Shown one piece after another: positions 26,128 to 35,896 of a DNA stretch of 42,187 nucleotides. Source of the DNA: Candidatus Gastranaerophilales bacterium (lineage in GTDB: Bacteria; Cyanobacteriota; Vampirovibrionia; Gastranaerophilales; Gastranaerophilaceae); contig CALUTO010000016.1 in assembly GCA_944323735.1 (NCBI GenBank), positions 1 through 42,187 of the forward strand. Reading direction: 5' to 3'. Under the pieces are notes generated by a model. It saw only the letters and a list, made by a program, of their open reading frames with translations, had not been told where the DNA came from and made no database searches. Position 1 is the first letter of the stretch; each line of letters starts with the position of its first letter. The position numbers and the translations under genes were made by a program.

Positions 26128-27114
26128 ATGTATATTTTATTTTTTATTACAACTGTTATCTTATTCATATTTCTCGTCTCGCTCAGTTTAAAATATAAAA
26201 AACTGAAACAAACATTTCGCAATCATAAAAAATCACTACGCAGTATTTTAAAAACAATTAACTCCGTACGATACGGCAATCTTTTCGAGCGGGTTAATCC
26301 TGCCAGCTTTGTGCTTCTTCCCAATTTCTCAGAAAGTATAAACAGAATGATAGAGGCATTTGTCGATAGAGAAAATATGATAAATGAATATCAAAATGAC
26401 TTGAACAAAAAAATTGAAGCATTAAAAGAAATTGAACAGCTGAAAGAAGATTTTGTAGCAACCCTTACTCACGATTTAAAAGTACCAATCATTGCAGAAA
26501 AAAACATGCTGAACTTTCTTCTGGAAAACCGTTTCGGAGACTTAAACGAAAAACAGCGCGAGGCAGTTGTTCATCTGCAAAATTCAAATAAAGAATTAAT
26601 CGAGCTTGTTGAGATAATTCTAGAAACATATAAATTAAAAGAAACAAATTTAAAGCTAAACAAAGAAAATATTGAACTTGATGAACTTATAAGCTCTGTT
26701 ATAGAAGAAATGACACCAATTGCCGAAGCAAGCTCTCAAAAAATAAATTTCAACTCCGGATACAAAGGAAGTGTTTTTATAGACAAATTTTATCTGAAAC
26801 GTGTTCTAAAAAATATAATACTAAACGGTCTTTCTTTTACCGAATCAGGCGGCTATCTTGATATTTCCACAAATAATATACCGGACACCGGTGGGGCAGA
26901 GATAAAAATAACAAACTACGGTGCGGGCATAGATGAAAATGAAATAGAACACATTTTCGATAAATACTATTCTTCTGCAAAAAAATTCAGAAAAATAGGC
27001 ACAGGTCTCGGACTTTATCTCTCGAACAAAATAATCGAAACACATGAAGGAAAAATAGAAGTTAACTCTGTTGAAAATTCCCACACAACATTCAAAATCG
27101 TGTTAAAAAAATAA
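26128..27114 (+). CDS. Sensor histidine kinase
   Basis: 328 aa with one N-terminal membrane helix (4-22), a HAMP-like and coiled-coil linker (about 25-105), a dimerisation domain with phospho-acceptor H115 in LTHDLKVP, and a HATPase_c domain with N233, NYGAGIDENE (263-272) and GTGLGL (291-296). It has no periplasmic sensor, so it probably reads a membrane or cytosolic cue or a partner such as FlhB. It is 3 nt after the sigma gene and has no adjacent response regulator, so it is an orphan kinase. Confidence 0.9.
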   Translation: MYILFFITTVILFIFLVSLSLKYKKLKQTFRNHKKSLRSILKTINSVRYGNLFERVNPASFVLLPNFSESINRMIEAFVDRENMINEYQNDLNKKIEALKEIEQLKEDFVATLTHDLKVPIIAEKNMLNFLLENRFGDLNEKQREAVVHLQNSNKELIELVEIILETYKLKETNLKLNKENIELDELISSVIEEMTPIAEASSQKINFNSGYKGSVFIDKFYLKRVLKNIILNGLSFTESGGYLDISTNNIPDTGGAEIKITNYGAGIDENEIEHIFDKYYSSAKKFRKIGTGLGLYLSNKIIETHEGKIEVNSVENSHTTFKIVLKK

Positions 27115-27125
27115 TTTTTTACGTT

Positions 27126-29210
27126 TTATCTGGCAGTTAAAGGATTCAATGGAGGAGCCGGAGGAGTCGGAGGTTTCGGCGGGGCAGAGGGTTTATTATC
27201 CAGAAAAGTATTGTTAAACGAATTCGGATTTATCTGCTGTGGATTTTGTGCCTCCGCAGGCTGCTGATTATCGCTATTCTGTTCACTGCTCTGTGTTTCA
27301 GAAGCTATGTCATCATCATTGTCTGATTCTGATGGATTTTCTGTTTTCGCCGGCATGTTTCTGTTTTGTTTCAACTGAACCTCCGGATAATCAAACTGTG
27401 ACGCACCGAATTTTTCAGTCAAAATAGTCATGGTATCTTTCCATATCAAGGCAGGGACAGTTCCGCCGTAAATACCGCCGGTTTGTTTGTTATCATCACG
27501 ACCAACCCATATACCGGTTACAACATCGGGAGTGTATCCGTAGAAAGATGCATCTTTATTGTCATCGGTTGTACCTGTTTTAGCAGCAGCAGGCTTGTTA
27601 ATATTTGCTCTTTTTGCAGTACCTGATTCAATTACTGTTTCAAGCATTGCAGTTAGCACCGCCGCTGTGTTCAAATTCAACACCTTCATTACCCTTGTTT
27701 TTGGTGCCTGATAAATTATCTTGCCTCTTGAAGTTTCTATTTGTTCTATTGCATAAGGCTTTACCTTAAATCCGCCATTTGCAAACGTGCCGTATGCAAT
27801 TGTCATTTCATAGAGTTTTACACCGTTTGAACCCAGTGCAATTGTAAGGTCGTATTCAAGCGGGGTAGTTATGCCTAATGAACGTGCAATACCTATAACA
27901 GAGCGCACTCCGACTTCTTTAATAAGTCTTACGGCCATAACATTAGATGAAATTGTTAAACCTGCATACAAAGGCAGCTGTCCTCTGTATCTGTTTCCAT
28001 AATTTTTAGGTGACCATCCGTTCAGGTTAATCGGAGTATCTTCAAGATAATCATTCGGTCCCCAGCCTTTTTCTATTGCCGCAGCGTAAACGAATGGTTT
28101 AAACGCTGAACCCGGGGGTCTTACAGCCTGTGTAACCCTGTCATACTGGCTTTTTCCGTAATCACGTCCGCCTATATATACATACACTTCACCTGTTATA
28201 GGAGAGAACGAGAAAACTGCCGCCTGTGTTTTTGAGCCATACGGTGCAAGGTTTTTATTCATAGAATTTTCAGCTGCTTTTTGAGCCGCATAATTTAATG
28301 TCGTTACGATTTTGTAACCGCCCTGCGAAATTTCAGTTTCGTCAAATCCTAATTCCTCGAGTTCCTGCATTGCATAATCAACAAAATACGGAGCCCTGTT
28401 TAAAGAATAAATATTCGGATTTGAATTTAGATGAAGTTTTTCATCCAGAGCCGCTTTATACTGTTCTTTCGTAATATATCTCATTTTTAGCATACGAAGA
28501 AGAACCTGATTTCTTCTTTCTATTGCAAGCTTTTTATTGTTAAAAGGAGAATAAACAGAAGGTGCCTGCGGAAGCCCTGCAATCAATGCGCATTCTGCAA
28601 GAGTAAGTTCTTTAAGCGGTTTATTAAAATATATCTGAGCCGCACCTGCAACACCATAAGCACCTGAGCCGAGATAAACATTGTTCAAATACATCTCGAG
28701 TATCTGGTCTTTGTCAATTGTTTTCTCTATTCTTGCAGCAACAATAAATTCTTTTATTTTTCTGTCAAAAGTCTTTTCATTGCTCAAAAAAAGGATTCTT
28801 GCAAGCTGCTGGGTTATTGTACTTGCGCCCTGAACAAAGCTTCCGGCTCTTAAATTCACAAGAGTGGAACGAACAAGCCCGACAGGATCATATCCGTGAT
28901 GATGATAAAAATTTTTATCCTCTGTTGCTATTATAGCATTTTTTATATTTTCAGGAACTTTTTCAATATCAACCTTTTCAAACCTGTAAGCAGTAAAAGT
29001 CTTTATAACCTCACCGTCTGAAGAATAAAATTTTGTTACAATATTCGGTTTAAATCCGTCAAGGTTTTGAATAGGAGGAAGAGAGTTTAAATATAAATTT
29101 ACCCCTATAAAAGATGCCAGTCCAACAGAAAACAGAACGATTAAAAGCTGCTTAAACGGATTGTTTTTCTTTGGATTTCTAATTCTCCTTGGTGTATAAA
29201 ATTCAGACAT
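27126..29210 (-). CDS. mrcA: Class A penicillin-binding protein (PBP1A type)
   Basis: A 694-aa bifunctional peptidoglycan synthase. One membrane anchor (20-41) is followed by a GT51 glycosyltransferase domain (about 60-230) with catalytic E97 in ATEDKNFYHHHG and GASTITQQLAR. The transpeptidase domain (about 325-600) has S368-x-x-K in GSAFKP, SSN at 421-423 and KTGT at 544-547. A low-complexity tail rich in Ser, Gln, Asn and Pro ends PPTPPAPPLNP. All active-site motifs are intact. It is convergent with the kinase gene, 11 bp away. RBS GGGGA. Confidence 0.95.
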   Translation of the reverse strand: MSEFYTPRRIRNPKKNNPFKQLLIVLFSVGLASFIGVNLYLNSLPPIQNLDGFKPNIVTKFYSSDGEVIKTFTAYRFEKVDIEKVPENIKNAIIATEDKNFYHHHGYDPVGLVRSTLVNLRAGSFVQGASTITQQLARILFLSNEKTFDRKIKEFIVAARIEKTIDKDQILEMYLNNVYLGSGAYGVAGAAQIYFNKPLKELTLAECALIAGLPQAPSVYSPFNNKKLAIERRNQVLLRMLKMRYITKEQYKAALDEKLHLNSNPNIYSLNRAPYFVDYAMQELEELGFDETEISQGGYKIVTTLNYAAQKAAENSMNKNLAPYGSKTQAAVFSFSPITGEVYVYIGGRDYGKSQYDRVTQAVRPPGSAFKPFVYAAAIEKGWGPNDYLEDTPINLNGWSPKNYGNRYRGQLPLYAGLTISSNVMAVRLIKEVGVRSVIGIARSLGITTPLEYDLTIALGSNGVKLYEMTIAYGTFANGGFKVKPYAIEQIETSRGKIIYQAPKTRVMKVLNLNTAAVLTAMLETVIESGTAKRANINKPAAAKTGTTDDNKDASFYGYTPDVVTGIWVGRDDNKQTGGIYGGTVPALIWKDTMTILTEKFGASQFDYPEVQLKQNRNMPAKTENPSESDNDDDIASETQSSEQNSDNQQPAEAQNPQQINPNSFNNTFLDNKPSAPPKPPTPPAPPLNPLTAR

Positions 29211-29324
29211 ATCTATCCCCGGTCAATTAACGATGATATTTTATCAAATAATAAAATTAAATACAATTATTATTAATATTGGTATCCTAAATCAAAAAAC
29301 TGTTCCTTAAAAAGATGTTTTTAG

Positions 29325-31346
29325 CTATAATTTCAGCCACAGAGCATCATACGGACGTAAACGAACAGAAAGCTTCTTATTTTGAACCCGTGTTCTAATC
29401 ATTTTATCAGAAAGCAAATCTTTCATATAAACGTCTTTTGTTTTTTTGCCGAAATCATCGTCAGTAAAGTTTATAACCGCACGAACCCTGTCACCGGACA
29501 GATTATTTATTACGACAACACGGTCGTTTCCATACGCTCTTACATAAGCAAATATCTCAGGCGAATCAGTTTTTATTTCCGTGAAATCACCTCTGGACAT
29601 TACAGGATACTGTTTTCTGACTTTGATAAGCTTCTGTACCCGTTCATAAACTTTATGATTGTTAGAATTTCCGGGTTTTGCTGCATCATAGAGAGTTTTC
29701 TTTTTGATTGGCCCTCTGTTTATATCACGACTGTCAAAATAGCTGAGCATTTTAACTTTATTTTTCGGATTTGATTTTTGTTTTTGCTCTCTCATTTTTG
29801 CACTTTTCTTTGCATTTGCAAAATTGTTCTGAGCACCGATTTCATCCCCGTAATATATTATAGGCACACCCTTTAAAGACAGGAGTATTGAAAATGCCAT
29901 ACCTATTCTGTCAGGGTCATTGTCAAGAAAATTAGCAAGTCTGCCGCTTACACCATACCCTTTTCTAAAAGCAGCACCCTTGGGTGCAAGCCCGTCAAAT
30001 AGCAATTCTCTGGTCTTTTCGTTTACCATCTCCAGTGTTAATTCGTCATGAACTCTTAGAAATATTGCCCAGGAAGCCGTATCAGGGATTTTGGGAGTTT
30101 GTTTATAAGCTTTCCAGAAATAGGAATTGTCCGCAGTGACAAGTGAGGCCCAGATTGCAGGCATGTACGGAAAATGATATGCAATTTGCACCTCGTCCGT
30201 ACGGGTTATCTGTTTTTTCTGATCTAAAATTTCATGTTCTACAGTTTTTTCAGTTCCAAAATAGGGAAGTATCTGTTTCGGCTGCTGGCAAGCTTCTGCC
30301 TGAATAACAGAACGGGGTGCAACTGTCTGCAAAAACGCACTCAAAAGCTGAATAATCTGATGGGTTTTTGGAAGATTTTCTGCAGTCGTTCCCTCTTCTT
30401 TAATAAAATATGGTATAGCATCCATTCTGAATATATCGACCCCTATATTTGCCCAGAATGCTATTGTCTCCAGCATATAATACAAAACCTCGGGGTTTTC
30501 CCAGTTTACATCCAGCTGAAACGGATAAAAAGTATGGTATACATAATAATCTTTGCCTTTAATGGTGACTTTTCTGTAATGATTATTGTTGATTTCAGGG
30601 AATATAAGCCGGCGTTTCGTGACAGTTCCGTCTTTTTCTTTGTATTCAACCATATAGCCTTTTTTGTCATCTTTATACTGGCGAAATTCAGGCATATCTT
30701 CTCTTACAATAAAGTAATGAAGTTTGTCTATATCTCCTTTTTGTGCCTGCACAAACCATTCATGCTGGTCTGAAAAATGGTTTAATATCAAATCAGCTTT
30801 TATTTTTAACCCACGTTTTCTTGCTTCTGACATAAATTCTTTAAATTCAGCCATTCCACCCAAATCTGCACGTACATTTCTCGGATCTCTTACATCAAAT
30901 CCGGAATCACCCATCGGCGAATCTGCAAAGGGCAATACATATATAGTTGTTACGCCGAGTTCTTTTAAATAATCAAGCATTCCTATAAGAGTTTTAAAAG
31001 TGGCGGGTTTTCCGTTTTCGTCCACACCGTACTGATCCGGATAAAACATGTAAATAACTTCATCCTTATACCAGTCAGCCTCCCTGTTCAAATCCTCCTG
31101 TACAAGTCCGCCGTCCCTTTCTGATTTGGCCTTTTCGGCTATTTTTAAAATTTCCGAATAGATAGTATCGACCTGCTCTTTTCCGTATATATGGGCAATA
31201 GAGGATTTCATTGTTGCTTCAAGCTTTTGAGGAACAGCAACCGGCTCCTTTGCATGTTTTTTAGAACCGGCACTAAACGCACACGGTGCAATTAAATTTA
31301 TAAATGTAAAAAATACGAGAAATAGTGAAAATATTTTTTTTATCAT
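29325..31346 (-). CDS. Exported GH13 enzyme, trehalose-synthase-like
   Basis: 673 aa. A Sec signal peptide (1-26, cut after FSA) precedes a GH13 TIM barrel. Conserved region I is DLILNH (185-190), region II FRMDA with nucleophile D309, region III QAEAC with acid E351, and region IV RVHDE with H433-D434. HDELTLEM is typical of the trehalose synthase/amylosucrase-like subgroup, and a beta-sandwich domain ends the protein. It probably cleaves or rearranges alpha-glucosides in the periplasm; exact specificity cannot be read from the sequence. A longer start exists, but the signal peptide fits the chosen ATG. Confidence 0.82.
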   Translation of the reverse strand: MIKKIFSLFLVFFTFINLIAPCAFSAGSKKHAKEPVAVPQKLEATMKSSIAHIYGKEQVDTIYSEILKIAEKAKSERDGGLVQEDLNREADWYKDEVIYMFYPDQYGVDENGKPATFKTLIGMLDYLKELGVTTIYVLPFADSPMGDSGFDVRDPRNVRADLGGMAEFKEFMSEARKRGLKIKADLILNHFSDQHEWFVQAQKGDIDKLHYFIVREDMPEFRQYKDDKKGYMVEYKEKDGTVTKRRLIFPEINNNHYRKVTIKGKDYYVYHTFYPFQLDVNWENPEVLYYMLETIAFWANIGVDIFRMDAIPYFIKEEGTTAENLPKTHQIIQLLSAFLQTVAPRSVIQAEACQQPKQILPYFGTEKTVEHEILDQKKQITRTDEVQIAYHFPYMPAIWASLVTADNSYFWKAYKQTPKIPDTASWAIFLRVHDELTLEMVNEKTRELLFDGLAPKGAAFRKGYGVSGRLANFLDNDPDRIGMAFSILLSLKGVPIIYYGDEIGAQNNFANAKKSAKMREQKQKSNPKNKVKMLSYFDSRDINRGPIKKKTLYDAAKPGNSNNHKVYERVQKLIKVRKQYPVMSRGDFTEIKTDSPEIFAYVRAYGNDRVVVINNLSGDRVRAVINFTDDDFGKKTKDVYMKDLLSDKMIRTRVQNKKLSVRLRPYDALWLKL

Positions 31347-31437
31347 ATATATATCTTTCGTTAAATTGTATATTGTATTATTGTTTACTACAAAATATGA
31401 AGTCAAGATTTATTAATTTATTTGACAAAGATTTTCG

Positions 31438-31462
31438 AAAAATAGCCCGTATGGCTATTTTT
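31438..31462 (+). terminator. Terminator-like hairpin in a divergent gap
   Basis: AAAAATAGCC (31438-31447) pairs with GGCTATTTTT (31453-31462) around CGTAT and is followed by ATTTTTAT. No plus-strand gene lies upstream, so it may end a short transcript or attenuate the helicase mRNA. A TTGACA at 31422 has no matching -10 at normal spacing. Confidence 0.4.
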
Positions 31463-31592
31463 ATTTTTATAAAAAACTTATTTGCTAAAAATTAAAAACT
31501 TTTAAAACACAAAAATTAAGAATTGTAAAAACAAATCCGCAATAATGTTCAAAAAAATAATGCACAAACTTCATGCAAAAAAAGGGCTTTTT

Positions 31593-33947
31593 ATGAAAAT
31601 ACAAAAAATATCATTTTATTCTTTACCGTTAAACACCCCGAACCGGTTTAAAAAACAGGAACCTGAAAACAGAGAGAACACTCTCTCACGAAGTCTGATG
31701 CCATTTATGCAATGTTACCCGTTGAGTTTTAAAGGATTTGATTATAAAAAAACAATAGATACAAACTATTTTCAGCTTCCAAAAGGAGCAAAACCGGACA
31801 TATTTCAGAAAGCAGCAGCAGAAAATCTTTATACAGGAAATGACGTTATAGTTACCGCCCCGACCGGTACAGGTAAAACAGCAATTGCCCACTATATAAT
31901 TACAAAAAATCTGGAAAACGGTGAAAAAACTTTTTACACAACCCCGTTAAAAGCATTAAGCAATGAAAAATTCAAGGATTTTCAAAAGACTTACGGAAAA
32001 AATAACGTCGGGCTTTTAACCGGCGATACAAAAATAAATATAAATGCACCAATAGTCATTATGACGACAGAAATATACCGCAACATGGTATTCGGAGACA
32101 AATTCAAAGACAGAAATGAAATGCTTAAAAACCTGAAAACAGTTGTTTTTGATGAACTTCACTATCTCGGCGATATCGACAGAGGTGGAATATGGGAGCA
32201 GTCAATTATTCTGTCTGACCCGAAAGTCCAGCTTCTTTCCCTGTCGGCTACAATAGGAAATAAAGAAGATGTTGCCATGTGGATGTCAAAAATAAGACCG
32301 CAGGGAGAACTTGAAACAGCAGCACTGAAAAAGTCTGATGACACTTACCATGCAAATAAAACCGCAGGAAAGCATACTGTTTTGATAGATGTTCCCGCCG
32401 AAAACAGACATGTTGAACTCGAAATAAAACATCTTAAAGCAGAAGCCAAATCCCATGAATTCACGCAAATGTTCTCTAACTCTATAAACAATAAAGATAA
32501 CAAACCAAAAGAACTTTCAACAAACTACAATATGCCGCCATCAATGAATGCCTATGTCTCAACAGTTCAAAAACTTAAAAATGAAGACAAGCTTCCGGCT
32601 ATAATTTTTATTTTCAGCAAAAAAGGTTCAAACTCAGTTATGAAATATCTTAGTGAATTTGGTCCAAAGCTGACAAACGAAGAGGAACAAAAAGAAATTT
32701 CAAATATAATTTCAAAATACAGAAGCAAAGGTAAATATTTAGGCGAATCTTTAAATTTAAAAGCAATATCCAACGGTTATGCAATGCACAATTCAGGACT
32801 TTTGCCCACCCAGAAAGAACTGATTGAAGAACTTTTCCAGAAAAAACTTTTGAAAGTAGTTTTTGCGACAGAAACACTTTCTGCCGGTATAAATATGCCG
32901 GCACGTACTACTATTATAACCTGTCCGAGAAAGCCCTCTTCAACGCCCGATTCAACAGACGGAAAACGCTTTCTAACTCCGAACGAATTCCACCAGATGG
33001 CAGGACGGGCAGGACGGCGGGGTATTGATTTAAAAGGCTACTGCTATGCAATGAGTGTTAATGATGCACAAAATGCAAAATTTGAAGAACTGATGAACGC
33101 TCCGGATAATGATTTAAAAAGCGCATTCAGACCGGATTATTCCTTCATTGCCGGATACTATGATTTCACTTCTGACGATGAATTCATAAAAAAACTTTTC
33201 TCTAAATCATTTTATGCATATGACCGAGATAAAACAACACAGGATGCGAAAACAGAAAGACTGCTTAAAATTTTTAACACAAGAAAATCTGTTCTCAAAA
33301 AAATGAATTTTATTAAGAACGACAATACCCTGACCCAAAAAGGCAAAATGCTCACACGTCTGAACGGATATGAACAAATTCCTATTATTGAAGCAATTTA
33401 TAACAAAGACCTGAAGAATTTTAATGCTATAGAAATTGCATCAATTGCTGCGGCTTTTGCAAATATTGAACCAAAAGCAACAGAACAGGAAGAAAGCAAA
33501 AAAGAACGTCAGGAGGCAGTATTCAAAAACAAAAACCAAAAACTTGAAAAATATATTAATGATTTTGAAAAGACACTGGCTGATTACAACTCATCAATGA
33601 AAAAACTGGATAAAAAATTCAAAAAAGCTGCTATGAATAAAGATGCAATAACACACGTAAACGAATGGGCAGAAGCAAATTCAATATACAAAGACTCCAG
33701 AGAAAACTGGAACAGATTGTATTTTGGCTCTTCCAGAGACACTATACGTGATGAAGGCTCTATGTTCAAAGAGATTACAATGACGGCTGACCTGCTTCGT
33801 CAGATGTGTGATATAGCAAAAACCGGAGAAGAAACATCTGTATCAAAAGATGATATTTTATACTACAAAAAACTGCAAAATACAATGAAAGAAGCAGAAA
33901 GACTAATAACAAAAGAACCTGTAACAGACCCGTCTGCTGTAAAATAA
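31593..33947 (+). CDS. Ski2-like DExH RNA helicase with SFG-like leader
   Basis: 784 aa. A 50-residue leader, MKIQKISFY at the start and PLSFKGFDY at 43-51, precedes the core. Motif I is APTGTGKT (89-96), motif II the DExH box DELH (187-190), motif III SAT (218-220) and motif VI QMAGRAGRRG (468-477). A winged-helix and helical C-terminal region (about 500-784) is reminiscent of DSHCT proteins. Ski2-like enzymes unwind RNA for decay or processing; cyanobacteria have a homologue. I start at MKIQKISF because AAGGG lies 6-7 nt upstream and the leader matches other proteins here; a longer form would add 16 residues. Confidence 0.85.
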   Translation: MKIQKISFYSLPLNTPNRFKKQEPENRENTLSRSLMPFMQCYPLSFKGFDYKKTIDTNYFQLPKGAKPDIFQKAAAENLYTGNDVIVTAPTGTGKTAIAHYIITKNLENGEKTFYTTPLKALSNEKFKDFQKTYGKNNVGLLTGDTKININAPIVIMTTEIYRNMVFGDKFKDRNEMLKNLKTVVFDELHYLGDIDRGGIWEQSIILSDPKVQLLSLSATIGNKEDVAMWMSKIRPQGELETAALKKSDDTYHANKTAGKHTVLIDVPAENRHVELEIKHLKAEAKSHEFTQMFSNSINNKDNKPKELSTNYNMPPSMNAYVSTVQKLKNEDKLPAIIFIFSKKGSNSVMKYLSEFGPKLTNEEEQKEISNIISKYRSKGKYLGESLNLKAISNGYAMHNSGLLPTQKELIEELFQKKLLKVVFATETLSAGINMPARTTIITCPRKPSSTPDSTDGKRFLTPNEFHQMAGRAGRRGIDLKGYCYAMSVNDAQNAKFEELMNAPDNDLKSAFRPDYSFIAGYYDFTSDDEFIKKLFSKSFYAYDRDKTTQDAKTERLLKIFNTRKSVLKKMNFIKNDNTLTQKGKMLTRLNGYEQIPIIEAIYNKDLKNFNAIEIASIAAAFANIEPKATEQEESKKERQEAVFKNKNQKLEKYINDFEKTLADYNSSMKKLDKKFKKAAMNKDAITHVNEWAEANSIYKDSRENWNRLYFGSSRDTIRDEGSMFKEITMTADLLRQMCDIAKTGEETSVSKDDILYYKKLQNTMKEAERLITKEPVTDPSAVK

Positions 33948-33954
33948 ATTCACA

Positions 33955-33985
33955 TAAAAAAAGTTGTGGGAATTTTTCCCACAAC
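33955..33985 (-). terminator. Terminator of the winged-helix gene
   Basis: GTTGTGGGAA (33963-33972) pairs with TTCCCACAAC (33976-33985) around a 3-nt loop. On the minus strand a run of eight T follows, so it terminates the gene at 34010-34567; it may also help end the convergent helicase gene. Confidence 0.85.
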
Positions 33986-34009
33986 GTGTACCGTTAATTT
34001 AAAGCACGG

Positions 34010-34567
34010 CTAAGCTTTAAGAATAAAGCCGCCGTTTTCTGCATTCTGTAGAGCATCTTCGTTCATTTTTGCTCTCAGATTTTTTATGTATTTGTATACA
34101 TAATCTCTTGGCAACTCCAGAACTTCTGCGAGATCTTTTGCATAAACAATAGTATTTTTGTTATTCAAAAAATGATCCAGTACAGCAGATTCTCTTGGAG
34201 TTAAATTCTTCTTAAAAGTTAACTGGATATTTTCTATAGATTTGTCTTGAATTGTTTTGTCAAGTTTTTTGTTTTTCTTTTCAATATCTTTTTTTGCAGC
34301 TTTTAATATTTCCTGTATATCGAGATTTTTTTCAATTTCAAATGACTGCCGTGCAAGCTCACCTATTTTCTCATTTTTTGACTTGTAAACGGAATTTTTT
34401 GTCTCATCTGTATAGTAAGATTTTTCAAGCATTTCATCAACAACATCATGAGTCTCTTTTTCTTCACATATAACTTTGCCTAATCTTTGTGCATATTCTT
34501 CAAGAGTGATTCTCTCGAGAGAGCTTCTCCATTGTTTTATTTCCTCTTTGCTCAGATATTCCGGCAT
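34010..34567 (-). CDS. Winged-helix DNA-binding protein without receiver
   Basis: 185 aa. The C-terminal 65 residues (about 118-184) read as an OmpR/PhoB-type winged helix: LTPRESAVLDHFLNNKNTIVYAKDLAEVL, then YVYKYIKNLRAKM and a final wing with GGFIL. The N-terminal part is charged and helical (coiled coil about 75-115) and is not a receiver domain, so it is probably a one-component or protein-partnered regulator. The start MPEYLSKEE is chosen because AAGGAG lies 10 nt upstream; an earlier Met abuts its purine stretch. It could pair with the orphan kinase only indirectly. Confidence 0.68.
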   Translation of the reverse strand: MPEYLSKEEIKQWRSSLERITLEEYAQRLGKVICEEKETHDVVDEMLEKSYYTDETKNSVYKSKNEKIGELARQSFEIEKNLDIQEILKAAKKDIEKKNKKLDKTIQDKSIENIQLTFKKNLTPRESAVLDHFLNNKNTIVYAKDLAEVLELPRDYVYKYIKNLRAKMNEDALQNAENGGFILKA

Positions 34568-34698
34568 ATTGCTAAATCTCCTTGAGTCAACTATTACTCC
34601 CATTCCTTTTTTTAAGTTATGTATAATCTAGCATAAAACCCCGAAAAAAGTCATAAAATATGTACAAATTTTAAAAATTTTTATTAAACATTTACAAA

Positions 34699-35847
34699 CT
34701 AAAGATTTATTAATTTTTTAGCTTTTTCTCTTGTAATTTTGTCATGTTCAATAATGGTGTCTATATCCGGAACACTCACACTTACATAATTTTCAAGAAT
34801 TTCCTTCGTAATCTCATATATCTGCCAGAGGGAGATTTTTCCTGCTAAAAATGCATAAACAGCTTCTTCATTTGCCGCATTAAGACAAACAGTATATGTC
34901 CCGCCCGCTTTTCCTGCCTCGTATGCCAATTTCAAACACGGAAATTTGTCTAAATCCGGCTCTTCAAAATCCAGTCTTGATGCTTTTACAAAATCAAAAC
35001 TGTTCGTTTTTATTCCCTTTAATCTTTCAGGATAAGAAAGTGCATATTGAATAGGAATATGCATGCTTGGAAATCCGAGCTGGGCAATAACGCTTCCGTC
35101 ATAATATTCAACTGCGCTGTGTACAATACTCTGAGGGTGCACAACAACTTTTATATCTTCATAATTCATACGGAAAAGATGGTGTGCTTCAATGACCTCG
35201 AGCCCTTTGTTCATAAGAGTTGCAGAATCAATTGTTATTTTTTTGCCCATATTCCATTTCGGATGATGTAAAGTTTCTTCAACTGTTGCTTTTTTAATTT
35301 CATCAACAGTTTTATTTCGAAAAGGCCCGCCCGATGCCGTAATAATCAGCCTTTGTACATCTTCCGGATTTTTTATACACTGATGAATAGCACTATGTTC
35401 ACTGTCCACCGGCAAAATTTGAACACCCTTTTCACAGGCAAGCTTCATTACAATGTCACCTGCCATTACAAGCGTCTCTTTGTTGGCAAGCGCAATATCT
35501 ATACCGTTTTCTATCGCTTTTAATGTAGGTTTCAGACCGACTTTTCCTGAAACAGCAACAAGCACCAGGTCATTTTCTTTATCAGAACATATTTCATCTA
35601 ATCCTGCATCACCATACACAACATTTACATGCGAAAATTCTTTTTGAAGAATTCTTGCATTCTCTTCAGATTTAACACAAACATTTTTTACCTTTAACTG
35701 TTTTATCTGCTTTTTGATTAAATCAACATTATCGCCTGCAGAAAGAGAAACGACCTCAAAACATTCCGGCATAGCATTTATAACTTCTATTGCCTGTGTA
35801 CCAATCGAACCGGTTGACCCTAAAATTGAAATTTTTTTCTTTTTCAT
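34699..35847 (-). CDS. dxr: 1-deoxy-D-xylulose 5-phosphate reductoisomerase
   Basis: 382 aa, normal length. It converts DXP to MEP with NADPH, the second step of the non-mevalonate isoprenoid pathway. Visible motifs are the Rossmann GSTGSIG near residue 10, ANKETLVMAGD, the metal-binding PVDSEHSAI, and WNMGKKITIDSATLMNKGLEVIEAHHLF. The C-terminal helical domain is complete. It is the last of a minus-strand series starting with the pilMN-like gene and lies 49 nt after the agmatinase-like gene. Confidence 0.97.
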   Translation of the reverse strand: MKKKKISILGSTGSIGTQAIEVINAMPECFEVVSLSAGDNVDLIKKQIKQLKVKNVCVKSEENARILQKEFSHVNVVYGDAGLDEICSDKENDLVLVAVSGKVGLKPTLKAIENGIDIALANKETLVMAGDIVMKLACEKGVQILPVDSEHSAIHQCIKNPEDVQRLIITASGGPFRNKTVDEIKKATVEETLHHPKWNMGKKITIDSATLMNKGLEVIEAHHLFRMNYEDIKVVVHPQSIVHSAVEYYDGSVIAQLGFPSMHIPIQYALSYPERLKGIKTNSFDFVKASRLDFEEPDLDKFPCLKLAYEAGKAGGTYTVCLNAANEEAVYAFLAGKISLWQIYEITKEILENYVSVSVPDIDTIIEHDKITREKAKKLINL

Positions 35848-35896
35848 ACCTGTAACCTGAATTAATTATAGAATGACAGGATTTTAAACCCTGAAT

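Noticed and set aside
31545-31592. Longer start for the helicase
   Set aside because: The upstream Met has no ribosome site, whereas the internal Met has AAGGG and begins the leader shared with other proteins.
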